Origin: Campylobacterales bacterium
Lineage (GTDB): Bacteria > Campylobacterota > Campylobacteria > Campylobacterales > JALSKU01
DNA: 8,835 bases
Direction: 5' to 3'
Assembly: GCA_027038235.1 (NCBI GenBank)
Contig: JALVXV010000223.1
Span: 1 to 8,835, forward strand
Below the pieces are notes generated by a model. That model made no database searches. It saw only the letters and a program-made list of their open reading frames with translations, and had not been told where the DNA came from. Each line of letters opens with the position of its first letter. The stretch's first letter is position 1. Below, piece by piece: positions 1 to 6,122 of this stretch. Made by a program: the position numbers and the translations under genes.

Positions 1-1820
1 TGGATATTGCTAACTTTGCTTATAAGATTTTGCATGAAGCTATTGATAGGGATTTTTTCTATTTTAGACTAGATGCAAAGTTTGATCATCTCCTTTTGGA
101 TGAATTTCAAGATACAAGTATATTGCAATTTGAGATACTAAAACCTTTGTTTGATGAGATAAGTTCAGGTGAGGGGGTAAGTGCTAAAAGGAGTATCTTT
201 TATGTGGGTGATGTGAAGCAATCTATTTATAGATTTAGAGGAGGAAGCAAGGAGCTATTTTATGAAGTTGCCTCAAGATATAATTTGGAGATAAAAAGAT
301 TAAATAAAAATTATAGAAGTAAAAAGGAGATAGTAGAGTTTGTCAATGATATATTTTTGGGTGTAATGGATGGATATTTTAGACAAGAGGCTTATGATAG
401 CAGCTCAAGCGGATATGTAGAAGTAGTTAAGGATGATGATATTTCACACTCTGTAAAAGAGGCTTTGAAAAAACTATTAAATGTCGGAGTAAAAGATGAT
501 GATATTGCTATCTTGACCTATACAAATGATGATGCATTTGTTATAGAAGAGGAGCTTAAAAAGGAGTTTAAAGATATAAGTATCGCTACTCAAACAAGTA
601 TGCTGCTTATCTCATCAAATGAGGTAAAGATCATACTTGAGTGTATGAAATATCTATATTTTAAAGAGGAGTTTTTTAAGAGCAACCTTTTAGCTTTGCT
701 TGGTAAAGATATAGATGATGAGTTGGATTTTAGTACTCTTGATATATCGCTTTCGCCTCTTGATTTTGCATATAGATGTATAGAAAAGTTTGAGCTAAAT
801 AGTGAGGCTGTTTTGGAGTTTTTAAATGAGGCAAGAAGATATGATGATATAGAGAGTTTGCTATTTCACCTTGATGAATTTCAAGCACAACTGCCCCAGC
901 CTGAGATAAAGGGAGTAAAGATACTTACTATTCATAAGTCAAAAGGTTTAGAGTTTAAACACTTATTAGTATGCGATAGGTTAAAAAGAAAAAATAGCGA
1001 TAGAAGTTCATTTATCATTTATCAAGAGGGTTTAGAGGTCAAAGATATATTTTTGAAGGTAAAAAATAGAGAGTTTATAGACAAAGATTATCATAAAGCT
1101 TTGGAGTATGAGAGAAAATTATCCAAAGAGGATGAGTTAAATGCTATCTATGTGGCATTTACTAGGGCTAAAGAGTCTTTGTTTATTTTATCAAAAGAGA
1201 AAAATTCAGCTTTTGAGTTTTTGCAACTTGAGTCTGAAATAAGAGGAGAACTTTTAATAAATAAAAAAGATGAAACTCTTTTGAGGCAAAATATTTTTGA
1301 GTATCAAGAGCCAAGAGTTAAAAAGCAAGAGATTATTGCAAAAGATAGCGATAGAAAAAAAGAGAGTGACTTTGAAGCTATAAACTTTGGTATTGCTACT
1401 CACTATATGCTTGAAATGTTGGACGGTTTTGAAAAAAGTTCACTTAAAAGTGCTTATGAAGCTATGAAAAATCGCTATCTTGATATACTAGGAGAGATAA
1501 AGATAAATGACATTGCAAATAGAGTAAATAATCTTTTAACAAATAAAGAGTTTTTAAAGATGTTAGACTCTAAAAATATTTACAAAGAGTTACCTCTTGT
1601 GTTTGATAATGAATTAAAGCAGATAGATTTGCTGCTTGAAGATAAAGATAGTATAGTGATAGTTGATTATAAAACTTCTAATGAAGTACAAAATGAGCAT
1701 ATCAAACAGGTATCAAATTATGTAAATATCATAAAAAAGATAAAAGCAAAAGAGACAAAAGGGTATCTTTGCTATCTAAAAAGAGATGAGATAAAATTTG
1801 TAAAGGTAGAATATGTCTAA
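1..1820 (+). CDS. addA: AddA/RecB-like ATP-dependent helicase-nuclease, 3' part (5' end outside window)
   Basis: The reading frame is open from base 3, so the gene starts outside the window; the TTG at 30 is internal. Residues below are counted from that TTG. It is an SF1 (UvrD/Rep-type) helicase: Walker B DEFQD at 24-28, motif III GDVKQSIYRFRGG at 60-72, NYRS at 94-97, TIHKSKGLEF at 300-309, and motif VI VAFTRAKE with Arg379. A C-terminal PD-(D/E)XK nuclease domain follows, with GIATH (His458), Asp533 in QIDLLL and Asp546-Tyr-Lys548, so the nuclease residues look intact. The Walker A motif would lie upstream. Proteins of this family resect double-strand breaks together with AddB for RecA loading; in Campylobacterota they are often named RecB-like or AddA. 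The stop codon overlaps the start of the next gene by 8 bases, which suggests translational coupling. The family is certain; AddA rather than another RecB-like helicase is an inference from the helicase-plus-nuclease layout. Confidence 0.9.
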   Translation, partial: DIANFAYKILHEAIDRDFFYFRLDAKFDHLLLDEFQDTSILQFEILKPLFDEISSGEGVSAKRSIFYVGDVKQSIYRFRGGSKELFYEVASRYNLEIKRLNKNYRSKKEIVEFVNDIFLGVMDGYFRQEAYDSSSSGYVEVVKDDDISHSVKEALKKLLNVGVKDDDIAILTYTNDDAFVIEEELKKEFKDISIATQTSMLLISSNEVKIILECMKYLYFKEEFFKSNLLALLGKDIDDELDFSTLDISLSPLDFAYRCIEKFELNSEAVLEFLNEARRYDDIESLLFHLDEFQAQLPQPEIKGVKILTIHKSKGLEFKHLLVCDRLKRKNSDRSSFIIYQEGLEVKDIFLKVKNREFIDKDYHKALEYERKLSKEDELNAIYVAFTRAKESLFILSKEKNSAFEFLQLESEIRGELLINKKDETLLRQNIFEYQEPRVKKQEIIAKDSDRKKESDFEAINFGIATHYMLEMLDGFEKSSLKSAYEAMKNRYLDILGEIKINDIANRVNNLLTNKEFLKMLDSKNIYKELPLVFDNELKQIDLLLEDKDSIVIVDYKTSNEVQNEHIKQVSNYVNIIKKIKAKETKGYLCYLKRDEIKFVKVEYV

Positions 1821-2103
1821 AGAGTATGAAGTATTGGTGGTGGTTGAGGTTGAAAATCTTGAAGATAAAAAAGCATTTGATAAGTATCTAAAAAAAGAGG
1901 GGCTTATAGAGATAGAGGGAGAGGAGTTTGCATATAGAGGTGTTAGTGCAACTCCTCTTTTTAATACAAGAGCTTTTTTAGAGGATACCTTTAAAAAAGC
2001 ACTAAAAAAGGGTAAAAGCTTTGATAGCTTTAAAATGATAGTTCAACTTGGAGACAATCCCCTTGAAATTTATAAGTACAATAAAGAAAATGAGAGTTTC
2101 TAA
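1813..2103 (+). CDS. 96-residue hypothetical protein overlapping addA
   Basis: I do not recognise this family. The protein is short, acidic and lysine-rich, with no signal peptide or membrane segment. The apparent pattern is a beta strand (YEVLVVVEV, residues 5-13), a helix (about 17-29), a strand (IEIEGEEFAYRG), a second helix (about 53-68) and a final strand (FKMIVQLG). This would suit a small alpha/beta fold of ferredoxin-like type, but that is only inferred. The ATG at 1813 lies 8 bases inside the end of addA, with AAAGG a few bases upstream, so it should be co-translated with the helicase. At its other end, the stop codon overlaps the stop codon of the converging moaD-like gene, leaving no room for a separate terminator. 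The overlap with addA and the clean protein composition support a real gene. Confidence 0.75.
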   Translation: MSKEYEVLVVVEVENLEDKKAFDKYLKKEGLIEIEGEEFAYRGVSATPLFNTRAFLEDTFKKALKKGKSFDSFKMIVQLGDNPLEIYKYNKENESF

Positions 2104-2387
2104 TCCCTCTTTTTCATGCCAAGCTGTAGTCTATAAGAGCCAGGAGTTCCCGGGGGTACTAAGGCTACTCTATCACCATTTTTTATGGTAGTTTCTTTGC
2201 TTACTACTTTGCCATTTAAAAATACCGCCTCTACATCACCCTCTTGTAAATGCAAGATATTTTCTATCAAATGATTGAAATCACACTCATCTTCAATGTC
2301 AACTTTAGCATTGACATACTCTGTAATACCCTGTTTTTTTAGCTTTTCTCTTATAAAAGAGAAAGCATTAAAAGTTATAGTGATCAT
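2100..2387 (-). CDS. MoaD/ThiS-family beta-grasp sulfur-carrier-like protein with non-canonical C-terminus
   Basis: The 95-residue protein has the beta-grasp pattern of MoaD/ThiS: a first strand (ITITFNAFSFIREKL), a middle helix (about 36-46), VEAVFLNGKVV at 52-62 and NGDRVALVPPG at 70-80. True MoaD and ThiS end in Gly-Gly, the site of adenylation and thiocarboxylation. Here the chain instead continues as PPGTPGSYR (78-86) plus nine more residues, and no GG occurs. It may be a non-sulfur-carrying relative, a precursor needing proteolysis, or a subunit used in another way. The ATG overlaps the TGA of the upstream membrane-protein gene (ATGA), and AAGGA lies a few bases before it, so the two are translationally coupled. 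MoaE is encoded about 6 kb away on the other strand. The fold assignment is good; the molybdopterin synthase role is doubtful. Confidence 0.75.
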   Translation of the reverse strand: MITITFNAFSFIREKLKKQGITEYVNAKVDIEDECDFNHLIENILHLQEGDVEAVFLNGKVVSKETTIKNGDRVALVPPGTPGSYRLQLGMKKRD

Positions 2388-3190
2388 AATTTTCCTTGTG
2401 TTGAATTTTTTATAATATAAATAAGTAAAAGTGGGAGTAAAATGAGATTGAGCAGATATTTGCTAAAAAAGTAGATGGATAGATTGACAAGCTCATTTAT
2501 AATCTTTGAGGCATTTTCTAGGTAAAATTTCATAGAACTTTTAAGCTCTTGGTATGATTTTGTTGTATTGGAGATACTATTTTGTATCTTATCCCAAATG
2601 GTGTTATTATTTTGGATAGTTATAGTCGGTATGGATGATCTATCTTTGATAAATTGTAAAGATTTTAAACTTTTTTGAATTTGCGGGTCAAATATCTCCT
2701 TGTTAAAATAGTGTGAAACTATAGCACTAAAAGGTATAAAAAGCCTTACAACTACAAGAAGGATAAGAAATTTTTCCAATATTTGATTTTCAAAGAAAAA
2801 GTATATTAAAGCTAATAAAACAACTACCAATATAACAATTTTAGTTTTTGAGACTTCATATAGAGCCTTTTCGCTACCTAAAGCCCAAATAGCAAGAGTT
2901 ATCATATCTGAAAACCGTTCAACCGCATCATTTATAGGATCTAATACTTCCCCTACAGCGATATTGCCCTCTATGCCTACTCCCAAAGTGATACTACTTT
3001 TTTGTATGAGAGATACTCCAGCATTTAAACTTCTTAAAAGTGCATAAGTTATAACTGCTCCTTTTAGAGAGTTATCTATATATCTTTTTGAAAAGGTGTT
3101 ATATAGAGGAGTAGAGACAAAAATAGCAACAACCAATAAAGGCAAAATCACCCTTTTTGGTGTAAAGGAGTTAAAAATTTTTGTTTTCAT
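2384..3190 (-). CDS. Conserved-looking membrane protein of unknown function, four predicted transmembrane segments
   Basis: The 268-residue protein has hydrophobic stretches at about 14-32, 117-133, 138-158 and 244-261. A well-ordered segment lies between the first two (residues 54-108, SLNAGVSLIQ ... VGEVLDPINDAVERFS ... LGSEKAL). It resembles membrane proteins of unknown function from other proteobacteria that share an AGxVLDPxND-like core, but I cannot name a family or an activity. A soluble segment at about 163-240 separates the third and fourth membrane segments and is rich in Ser, Asn and Lys. The gene overlaps the moaD-like start by 4 bases. The start codon at 3190 has no clear Shine-Dalgarno sequence; the AT-rich block just upstream (GATAAAAT) could be a -10 element for a very short leader. 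MITE copy A lies 41 bp upstream, between this gene and amrB, and may have separated it from that gene's transcript. Confidence 0.8.
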   Translation of the reverse strand: MKTKIFNSFTPKRVILPLLVVAIFVSTPLYNTFSKRYIDNSLKGAVITYALLRSLNAGVSLIQKSSITLGVGIEGNIAVGEVLDPINDAVERFSDMITLAIWALGSEKALYEVSKTKIVILVVVLLALIYFFFENQILEKFLILLVVVRLFIPFSAIVSHYFNKEIFDPQIQKSLKSLQFIKDRSSIPTITIQNNNTIWDKIQNSISNTTKSYQELKSSMKFYLENASKIINELVNLSIYFFSKYLLNLILLPLLLIYIIKNSTQGKL

Positions 3191-3230
3191 AGTGTCAAAT
3201 TTTATCAGAAATTACTTAATCTTGCTTGAA

Positions 3231-3396
3231 CCCAAATTTTGCAATAGACTTCACTGCATTAGCACATATCATTGAACTTATAGCCTTTTAAAAAAGTTTC
3301 GACTTAACACTTTTGTGATAAGCCTTCAACTTTTTTAAAAGCCTCTAATCTTCAAGCATAAACGATACTACAACAAACTCTATTGCAAAATTTGGG
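3231..3396. mobile_element. MITE-like element, copy A (166 bp, 18-bp TIRs, 5-bp target duplication)
   Basis: The element begins CCCAAATTTTGCAATAGA (3231-3248) and ends with its exact reverse complement (3379-3396). It is flanked on both sides by TTGAA (3226-3230 and 3397-3401), a 5-bp target duplication. It is 158/166 identical to copy B at 4421-4586 and has the same orientation; the first 80 bp are identical. Inside, CTTTTAAAAAAGTT (3285-3298) is repeated inverted at 3328-3341. At the centre, CTTA-a-CAC / TTTT / GTG-a-TAAG (3303-3322) forms an apical hairpin, so the whole element is a long imperfect palindrome. It is too short to encode a transposase. It lies in the intergenic gap 12 bp after the amrB stop codon and damages no gene. 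Two copies with different target duplications are strong evidence of transposition; the parent IS family is not identified. Confidence 0.93.
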
Positions 3397-3408
3397 TTGA
3401 ATTTAAAT

Positions 3409-4221
3409 TTATCTTTTGAAAGCTGCACTTGCATATCCCACAACTGCACCTTTATCTCCACTGGCATCGGCACTTGTTCTATAATCAAGCAATATCGGTT
3501 TTAAGTTTTTATCTTTTGCATAGAGTACTATACCTTCAATACCAAGTATTCCACAAGCTTCACAGCCTTGGTGCAACAAAGAGGTATCAAGTTTTGATAC
3601 TGCTTCAAGGCAGATACTATCAAGCCTGTTAGCTTTTTCTATATCATGATAGTGGCTTAAGTCACTGCTTATGGCTACCGCACTATCTTTATCATCAAGT
3701 ATAAACTCTATGATATTTTTAAGTTCTTTAGGAGTAATTCTGCCATACACTATCTCAACAACCTCTACTTGAGGTAGGTAATATTTCAAAAAGGGCATTT
3801 GTACCTCTGTACTATGCTCTTTGTGTGCTTGAGGGTCAAACTTAAGGTCAAATCTGCTTTGCAACTCTTTATTTAAATCACTATCAATCTTCAAATCACC
3901 AAAGGGAGTCTCATACCTATCAAATAAAGCTATACTTGCACCCTCTACAAATACTCTATGAGAAGGACCTACAACAACCACTCTTTTTGGTTTAGAATTT
4001 TTAAGTACTCTAAAAGCTATATTTGCTGTAAAAGCTGAGTAAACATATCCCGCATGTGGCACTATGATAGCTTTTGGAGCGATCTTTAGTATGTCATTAT
4101 CTTTTAAATGTTTATCAAGTATATCATTATAATATGAAAACATTTTTTCTATCTCTTTTGCATCAGAAGGGTAAAAAGTCCCACCGACAGCCATTTTTCG
4201 TGATTCATGATTGGTTTTCAT
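3409..4221 (-). CDS. amrB: AmmeMemoRadiSam system protein B (Memo family)
   Basis: The 270-residue protein has the Memo-family signature: AVGGTFYPSD near the N-terminus (11-20), PHAGYVYSA (55-63, His56), GPSHR (85-89, His88), EHSTEVQMPF (135-144), SSDLSHYH (185-192), CEACGI (220-225) and a C-terminal GAVVGYASAAF (258-268). Memo has a fold related to class III extradiol dioxygenases, and the conserved His/His/Cys set is reported to bind metal; His56, His88 and Cys223 are the likely equivalents here. The family co-occurs with the radical SAM protein AmrS and often AMMECR1 (AmrA). AmrS is encoded upstream on the same strand, but no AmrA is in the window. The biochemical role is not settled. The ATG at 4221 has AAGGAG upstream at an unusually long 12-nt spacing; no better in-frame start is visible. 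The gene follows the broken mazF by 41 bp. Confidence 0.93.
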   Translation of the reverse strand: MKTNHESRKMAVGGTFYPSDAKEIEKMFSYYNDILDKHLKDNDILKIAPKAIIVPHAGYVYSAFTANIAFRVLKNSKPKRVVVVGPSHRVFVEGASIALFDRYETPFGDLKIDSDLNKELQSRFDLKFDPQAHKEHSTEVQMPFLKYYLPQVEVVEIVYGRITPKELKNIIEFILDDKDSAVAISSDLSHYHDIEKANRLDSICLEAVSKLDTSLLHQGCEACGILGIEGIVLYAKDKNLKPILLDYRTSADASGDKGAVVGYASAAFKR

Positions 4222-4262
4222 GTTGTTTCTAAACTCCTTCTATTTTTCTGTTATGCTTTGTC

Positions 4263-4784
4263 CTATACCAATATATCACATAAACACTTTTGAAGATTTG
4301 CTAACTCTTTAGAATTTAATTTTGATAACTTTTCTTTAATTCTTATTTTGCTTAATGCTCGTATTTCATATACACAAGCATCACTATTTTCTTTCAATTT
4401 ATCTCGTGAACTTATATAAACCCAAATTTTGCAATAGACTTCACTGCATTAGCACATATCATTGAACTTATAGCCTTTTAAAAAAGTTTCGACTTAACAC
4501 CATGTAGATAAGCCTTCAACTTTTTTAAAAGCCTCTAATCTTCAAGCATAAGCACTACTACAACAAACTCTATTGCAAAATTTGGGATAAAATCTATAAG
4601 GCATCGTATCTAGTTCTATGACAGTTGAAAGAGGTATTACTATAACTGTATCCAATATATCATTATCCTCATAAGAACTTATTATAACTGCAGGTCTAAG
4701 CTTACCTATTTTTCCACCTTTTGCAGGGTTGAAATCAACCAAGCAGATATCTCCTCTATGCAATTCCATCAGATACTGCTCCAT
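4263..4784 (-). pseudogene. MazF/PemK-type endoribonuclease toxin gene interrupted by MITE copy B
   Basis: The 5' part encodes a clear MazF/PemK N-terminus: RGDICLVDFNPAKGG (10-24), GKLRPAVIIS (27-36), IPLST (50-54) and MPYRFY (61-66). Translation then enters MITE copy B, which adds 14 foreign residues and a TGA at 4542-4544, giving an 80-residue truncated product. Removing the 166-bp element plus one ATAAA copy joins codon 66 in frame to 50 more codons, ending at a TAG at 4263-4265. That tail starts ISSRDKLKEN, contains YEIRALSKIR and ends in a helix-like segment, as expected for the MazF C-terminal half. The ancestral gene was therefore 116 codons, normal for the family. The intact family cleaves mRNA at short sequences; the truncated form lacks the C-terminal strand and helix and is probably inactive. 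Translation may begin at 4769 rather than 4784, since GGAG lies 9 nt before 4769. The gene overlaps the antitoxin gene. Confidence 0.93.
4421..4586. mobile_element. MITE-like element, copy B, inserted in mazF
   Basis: This second copy has the same perfect 18-bp terminal inverted repeats (4421-4438 and 4569-4586) and is flanked by its own 5-bp duplication, ATAAA (4416-4420 and 4587-4591). It differs from copy A at eight positions: five cluster at the hairpin apex (4501-4506) and three lie at 4552-4555. The internal 14-bp inverted repeat is unchanged. The insertion splits the mazF coding sequence after codon 66, and the element supplies an in-frame stop. Because it lies inside a minus-strand transcript, its RNA could fold into a long hairpin between the antitoxin gene and amrB. 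It is in direct orientation to copy A, 1,024 bp away. Confidence 0.95.
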
Positions 4785-5007
4785 CTTCTATCTTGTCTTT
4801 TCTTGAAGCTTGTAAAACTCTGTGCAGTAGTTTTCTTTTTCTTTTTTTTTGTAATTCTAAATTAAATTTTTCAAACTCATCTTTAAATATTTTAGGTACA
4901 AAATAGCCTATTTCTTCATTTTTTCTACCATTAATAATAATTGCTACATCATTTATTTCAAAAAAATTGGTGCTATTTCTTAAACTTGAAAGTGTCATAT
5001 TGATCAT
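4756..5007 (-). CDS. Antitoxin of the MazF-type module (weakly Phd/YefM-like)
   Basis: The 83-residue protein directly precedes and overlaps the toxin gene, the usual order for a type II toxin-antitoxin pair. The segment NDVAIIINGRKNEEIGYFVPK (19-39) resembles the strand-turn-strand of Phd/YefM-like antitoxins, in which such a hairpin follows the first helices. The later part (about 42-70) is a charged Lys/Arg/Glu-rich helix, and the tail (EDGAVSDGIA) looks disordered and could wrap the toxin. The ATG at 5007 is supported by AAGGA about 5 nt upstream; a second ATG at 4998 lacks one. A good promoter lies 32 bp upstream of the start codon. The gene appears intact although its toxin partner is broken, so it may now be free to decay. 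Antitoxin identity rests mainly on position; the family label is tentative. Confidence 0.75.
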   Translation of the reverse strand: MINMTLSSLRNSTNFFEINDVAIIINGRKNEEIGYFVPKIFKDEFEKFNLELQKKRKRKLLHRVLQASRKDKIEDGAVSDGIA

Positions 5008-5038
5008 ACATATCCTTTTTGCATTTTAATTTTACATT

Positions 5039-5067
5039 ATTGTATCACTTTATATATTAAATATCAA
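5039..5067 (-). promoter_or_regulatory. Sigma-70-like promoter of the toxin-antitoxin operon
   Basis: Read on the minus strand, TTGATA (5067-5062) is followed after exactly 17 bp by TACAAT (5044-5039). Each matches the consensus at five of six positions, and the spacing is ideal. Transcription would begin about 25 bases before the antitoxin ATG at 5007, leaving room for its AAGGA ribosome-binding site. The module thus appears to carry its own promoter rather than depend on amrS transcription. Confidence 0.7.
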
Positions 5068-5084
5068 CTCCTTTTTCCTCCTTA
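5066..5084 (-). promoter_or_regulatory. Orphan double Shine-Dalgarno sequence at the end of amrS
   Basis: On the minus strand the amrS stop codon runs straight into TAAGGAGGAAAAAGGAGTT, which contains two strong ribosome-binding cores (GGAGG and AAGGAG). The next real start codon (antitoxin, 5007) is about 60 bases away and has its own site. Only a five-codon TTG mini-frame follows these cores. This looks like the leftover initiation signal of a gene that once followed amrS directly, most simply amrB. The 8 bases AAGGAGTT recur before amrB (4239-4232). Confidence 0.5.
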
Positions 5085-6071
5085 TTGCCAAACTCCCTCT
5101 ATCTCTCTTTTGCATTTTGGACATTTGCCACTTTTTATCTTATCTATTGCGATATTGTAGCCACTTCTACCTATAAGCAAGTTGCCACATTTTGGGCAGT
5201 AAGTATCTTGCGGTAGAGTAACATTACCTAAATATACATAGTACAATCCAGCCTCCTTTGCTATCTTGTATGCCCTTTGAAGAGTTTCTATCTTGGTATG
5301 GCTATGCTCTTTCATCTTATAATCAGGATGAAATGCACTTAGATGCCATGGAACATATTTTCCAAGCTCATTAGCTATAAAAGATGCCATCTCTTCTAAC
5401 TCTTTTTGAGTATCATTATCTCCCTCAATAAGAAGAGTTGTAACTTCTACCCATATACCTTCACTAACCATAAGCCTTAAAGTATCTTTTACCGCTTCAA
5501 GTCCACCTTTTAAAACTTTTTTATAGTATTTTTCATTCCAACTTTTTAAGTCTATATTGGCTCCATCAAGCCAGTTTGCCATATCTCTTATCACTTCAGG
5601 CGATTGAAAGCCATTGCTAACAAAGATATTTTTTATCCCTTGCTCTTTGGCTAAAACTCCAATATCTTTAGCATAAGGATAAAATATAGTCGGCTCATTG
5701 TATGTATAAGCTATAGAGCTATATTTGTATCTTTTAGCAAGTTCTACTATCTGGGGAGGTGAGGTTGATACACTTTTGTCTATATTGTTTGATTGTGAAA
5801 TTCTCCAATTTTGACAAAATGGACAAGCAAAATTACATCCAACTGTCCCAAGACTAAGAGTTAAAGTTCCAGGTAAAAAATGAAATAGCGGCTTCTTTTC
5901 AATAGGGTCTATATTGTATGCACTAAGATGAGAATAGACTAAGTTTTTGAGTTTCCCATTTTCATTTTTATTGACTTTACATACTCCTACTTGAGTATTT
6001 TTCAAATGGCAATAGTGTCTGCACAATATGCATTTGATTTTGTCATCTAAAAGAGTTACATAATAGTCCAT
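5082..6071 (-). CDS. amrS: AmmeMemoRadiSam system radical SAM protein AmrS
   Basis: The 329-residue protein contains the radical SAM motif CNFACPFC (Cys79, Cys83, Cys86) that holds the 4Fe-4S cluster cleaving S-adenosylmethionine. The following TIM-barrel elements are visible: YTYNEPTIF (122-130), FVSNGF (150-155), NIDLKSW (172-178) and PWHLSAFHPDY (241-251). Four further cysteines lie before it (14, 17, 21, 31), and a C-terminal zinc-ribbon-like pair follows (CPKC 292-295 and CPKC 317-320). This order is typical of the AmrS family, once annotated as pyruvate-formate-lyase-activating-like. The substrate is not established; the family is defined by co-occurrence with Memo (AmrB, downstream) and AMMECR1 (not seen here). 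The ATG at 6071 is preceded by AGAGGA at suitable spacing. The stop codon overlaps an orphan ribosome-binding sequence. Confidence 0.95.
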   Translation of the reverse strand: MDYYVTLLDDKIKCILCRHYCHLKNTQVGVCKVNKNENGKLKNLVYSHLSAYNIDPIEKKPLFHFLPGTLTLSLGTVGCNFACPFCQNWRISQSNNIDKSVSTSPPQIVELAKRYKYSSIAYTYNEPTIFYPYAKDIGVLAKEQGIKNIFVSNGFQSPEVIRDMANWLDGANIDLKSWNEKYYKKVLKGGLEAVKDTLRLMVSEGIWVEVTTLLIEGDNDTQKELEEMASFIANELGKYVPWHLSAFHPDYKMKEHSHTKIETLQRAYKIAKEAGLYYVYLGNVTLPQDTYCPKCGNLLIGRSGYNIAIDKIKSGKCPKCKREIEGVWQ

Positions 6072-6098
6072 AATTTTTCCTCTGTATAAATTATTGAT

Positions 6099-6104
6099 AT
6101 TGTA
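6099..6104 (-). promoter_or_regulatory. Possible -10 element for amrS
   Basis: TACAAT on the minus strand lies about 27 bases before the amrS ATG and upstream of its AGAGGA site. No convincing -35 hexamer is found at 16-18 bp, which is common in Campylobacterota promoters. The call rests on the hexamer and its position in a divergent gap. Confidence 0.35.
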
Positions 6105-6122
6105 ACATTTTATAGATAATTG

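Noticed and set aside
30..32. TTG at 30 as the start of the helicase gene
   Set aside because: The frame is open to the window edge, and the essential N-terminal Walker A region would be missing, so this codon is internal.
3285..3341. Intrinsic terminator downstream of amrB
   Set aside because: The hairpin belongs to the MITE, has an A/T-rich rather than GC-rich stem, and is not followed by a proper U-tract outside its own arms. It may still affect transcripts, but I do not call it a terminator.
3429..3632. Plus-strand 67-codon open frame
   Set aside because: It lies entirely antisense to amrB, whose Memo motifs are clear; the translation is His/Leu/Tyr-rich and has no domain signal.
3231..4586. 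CRISPR-like or REP-type repeat
   Set aside because: There are only two copies 1 kb apart, each with terminal inverted repeats and its own 5-bp flanking duplication. That fits transposition, not a spaced array.
5033..5044. TACA-TTAT-TGTA inverted repeat over the toxin-antitoxin -10 box as an operator
   Set aside because: The arms are only 4 bp in very AT-rich DNA and include the -10 hexamer itself, so chance is likely.
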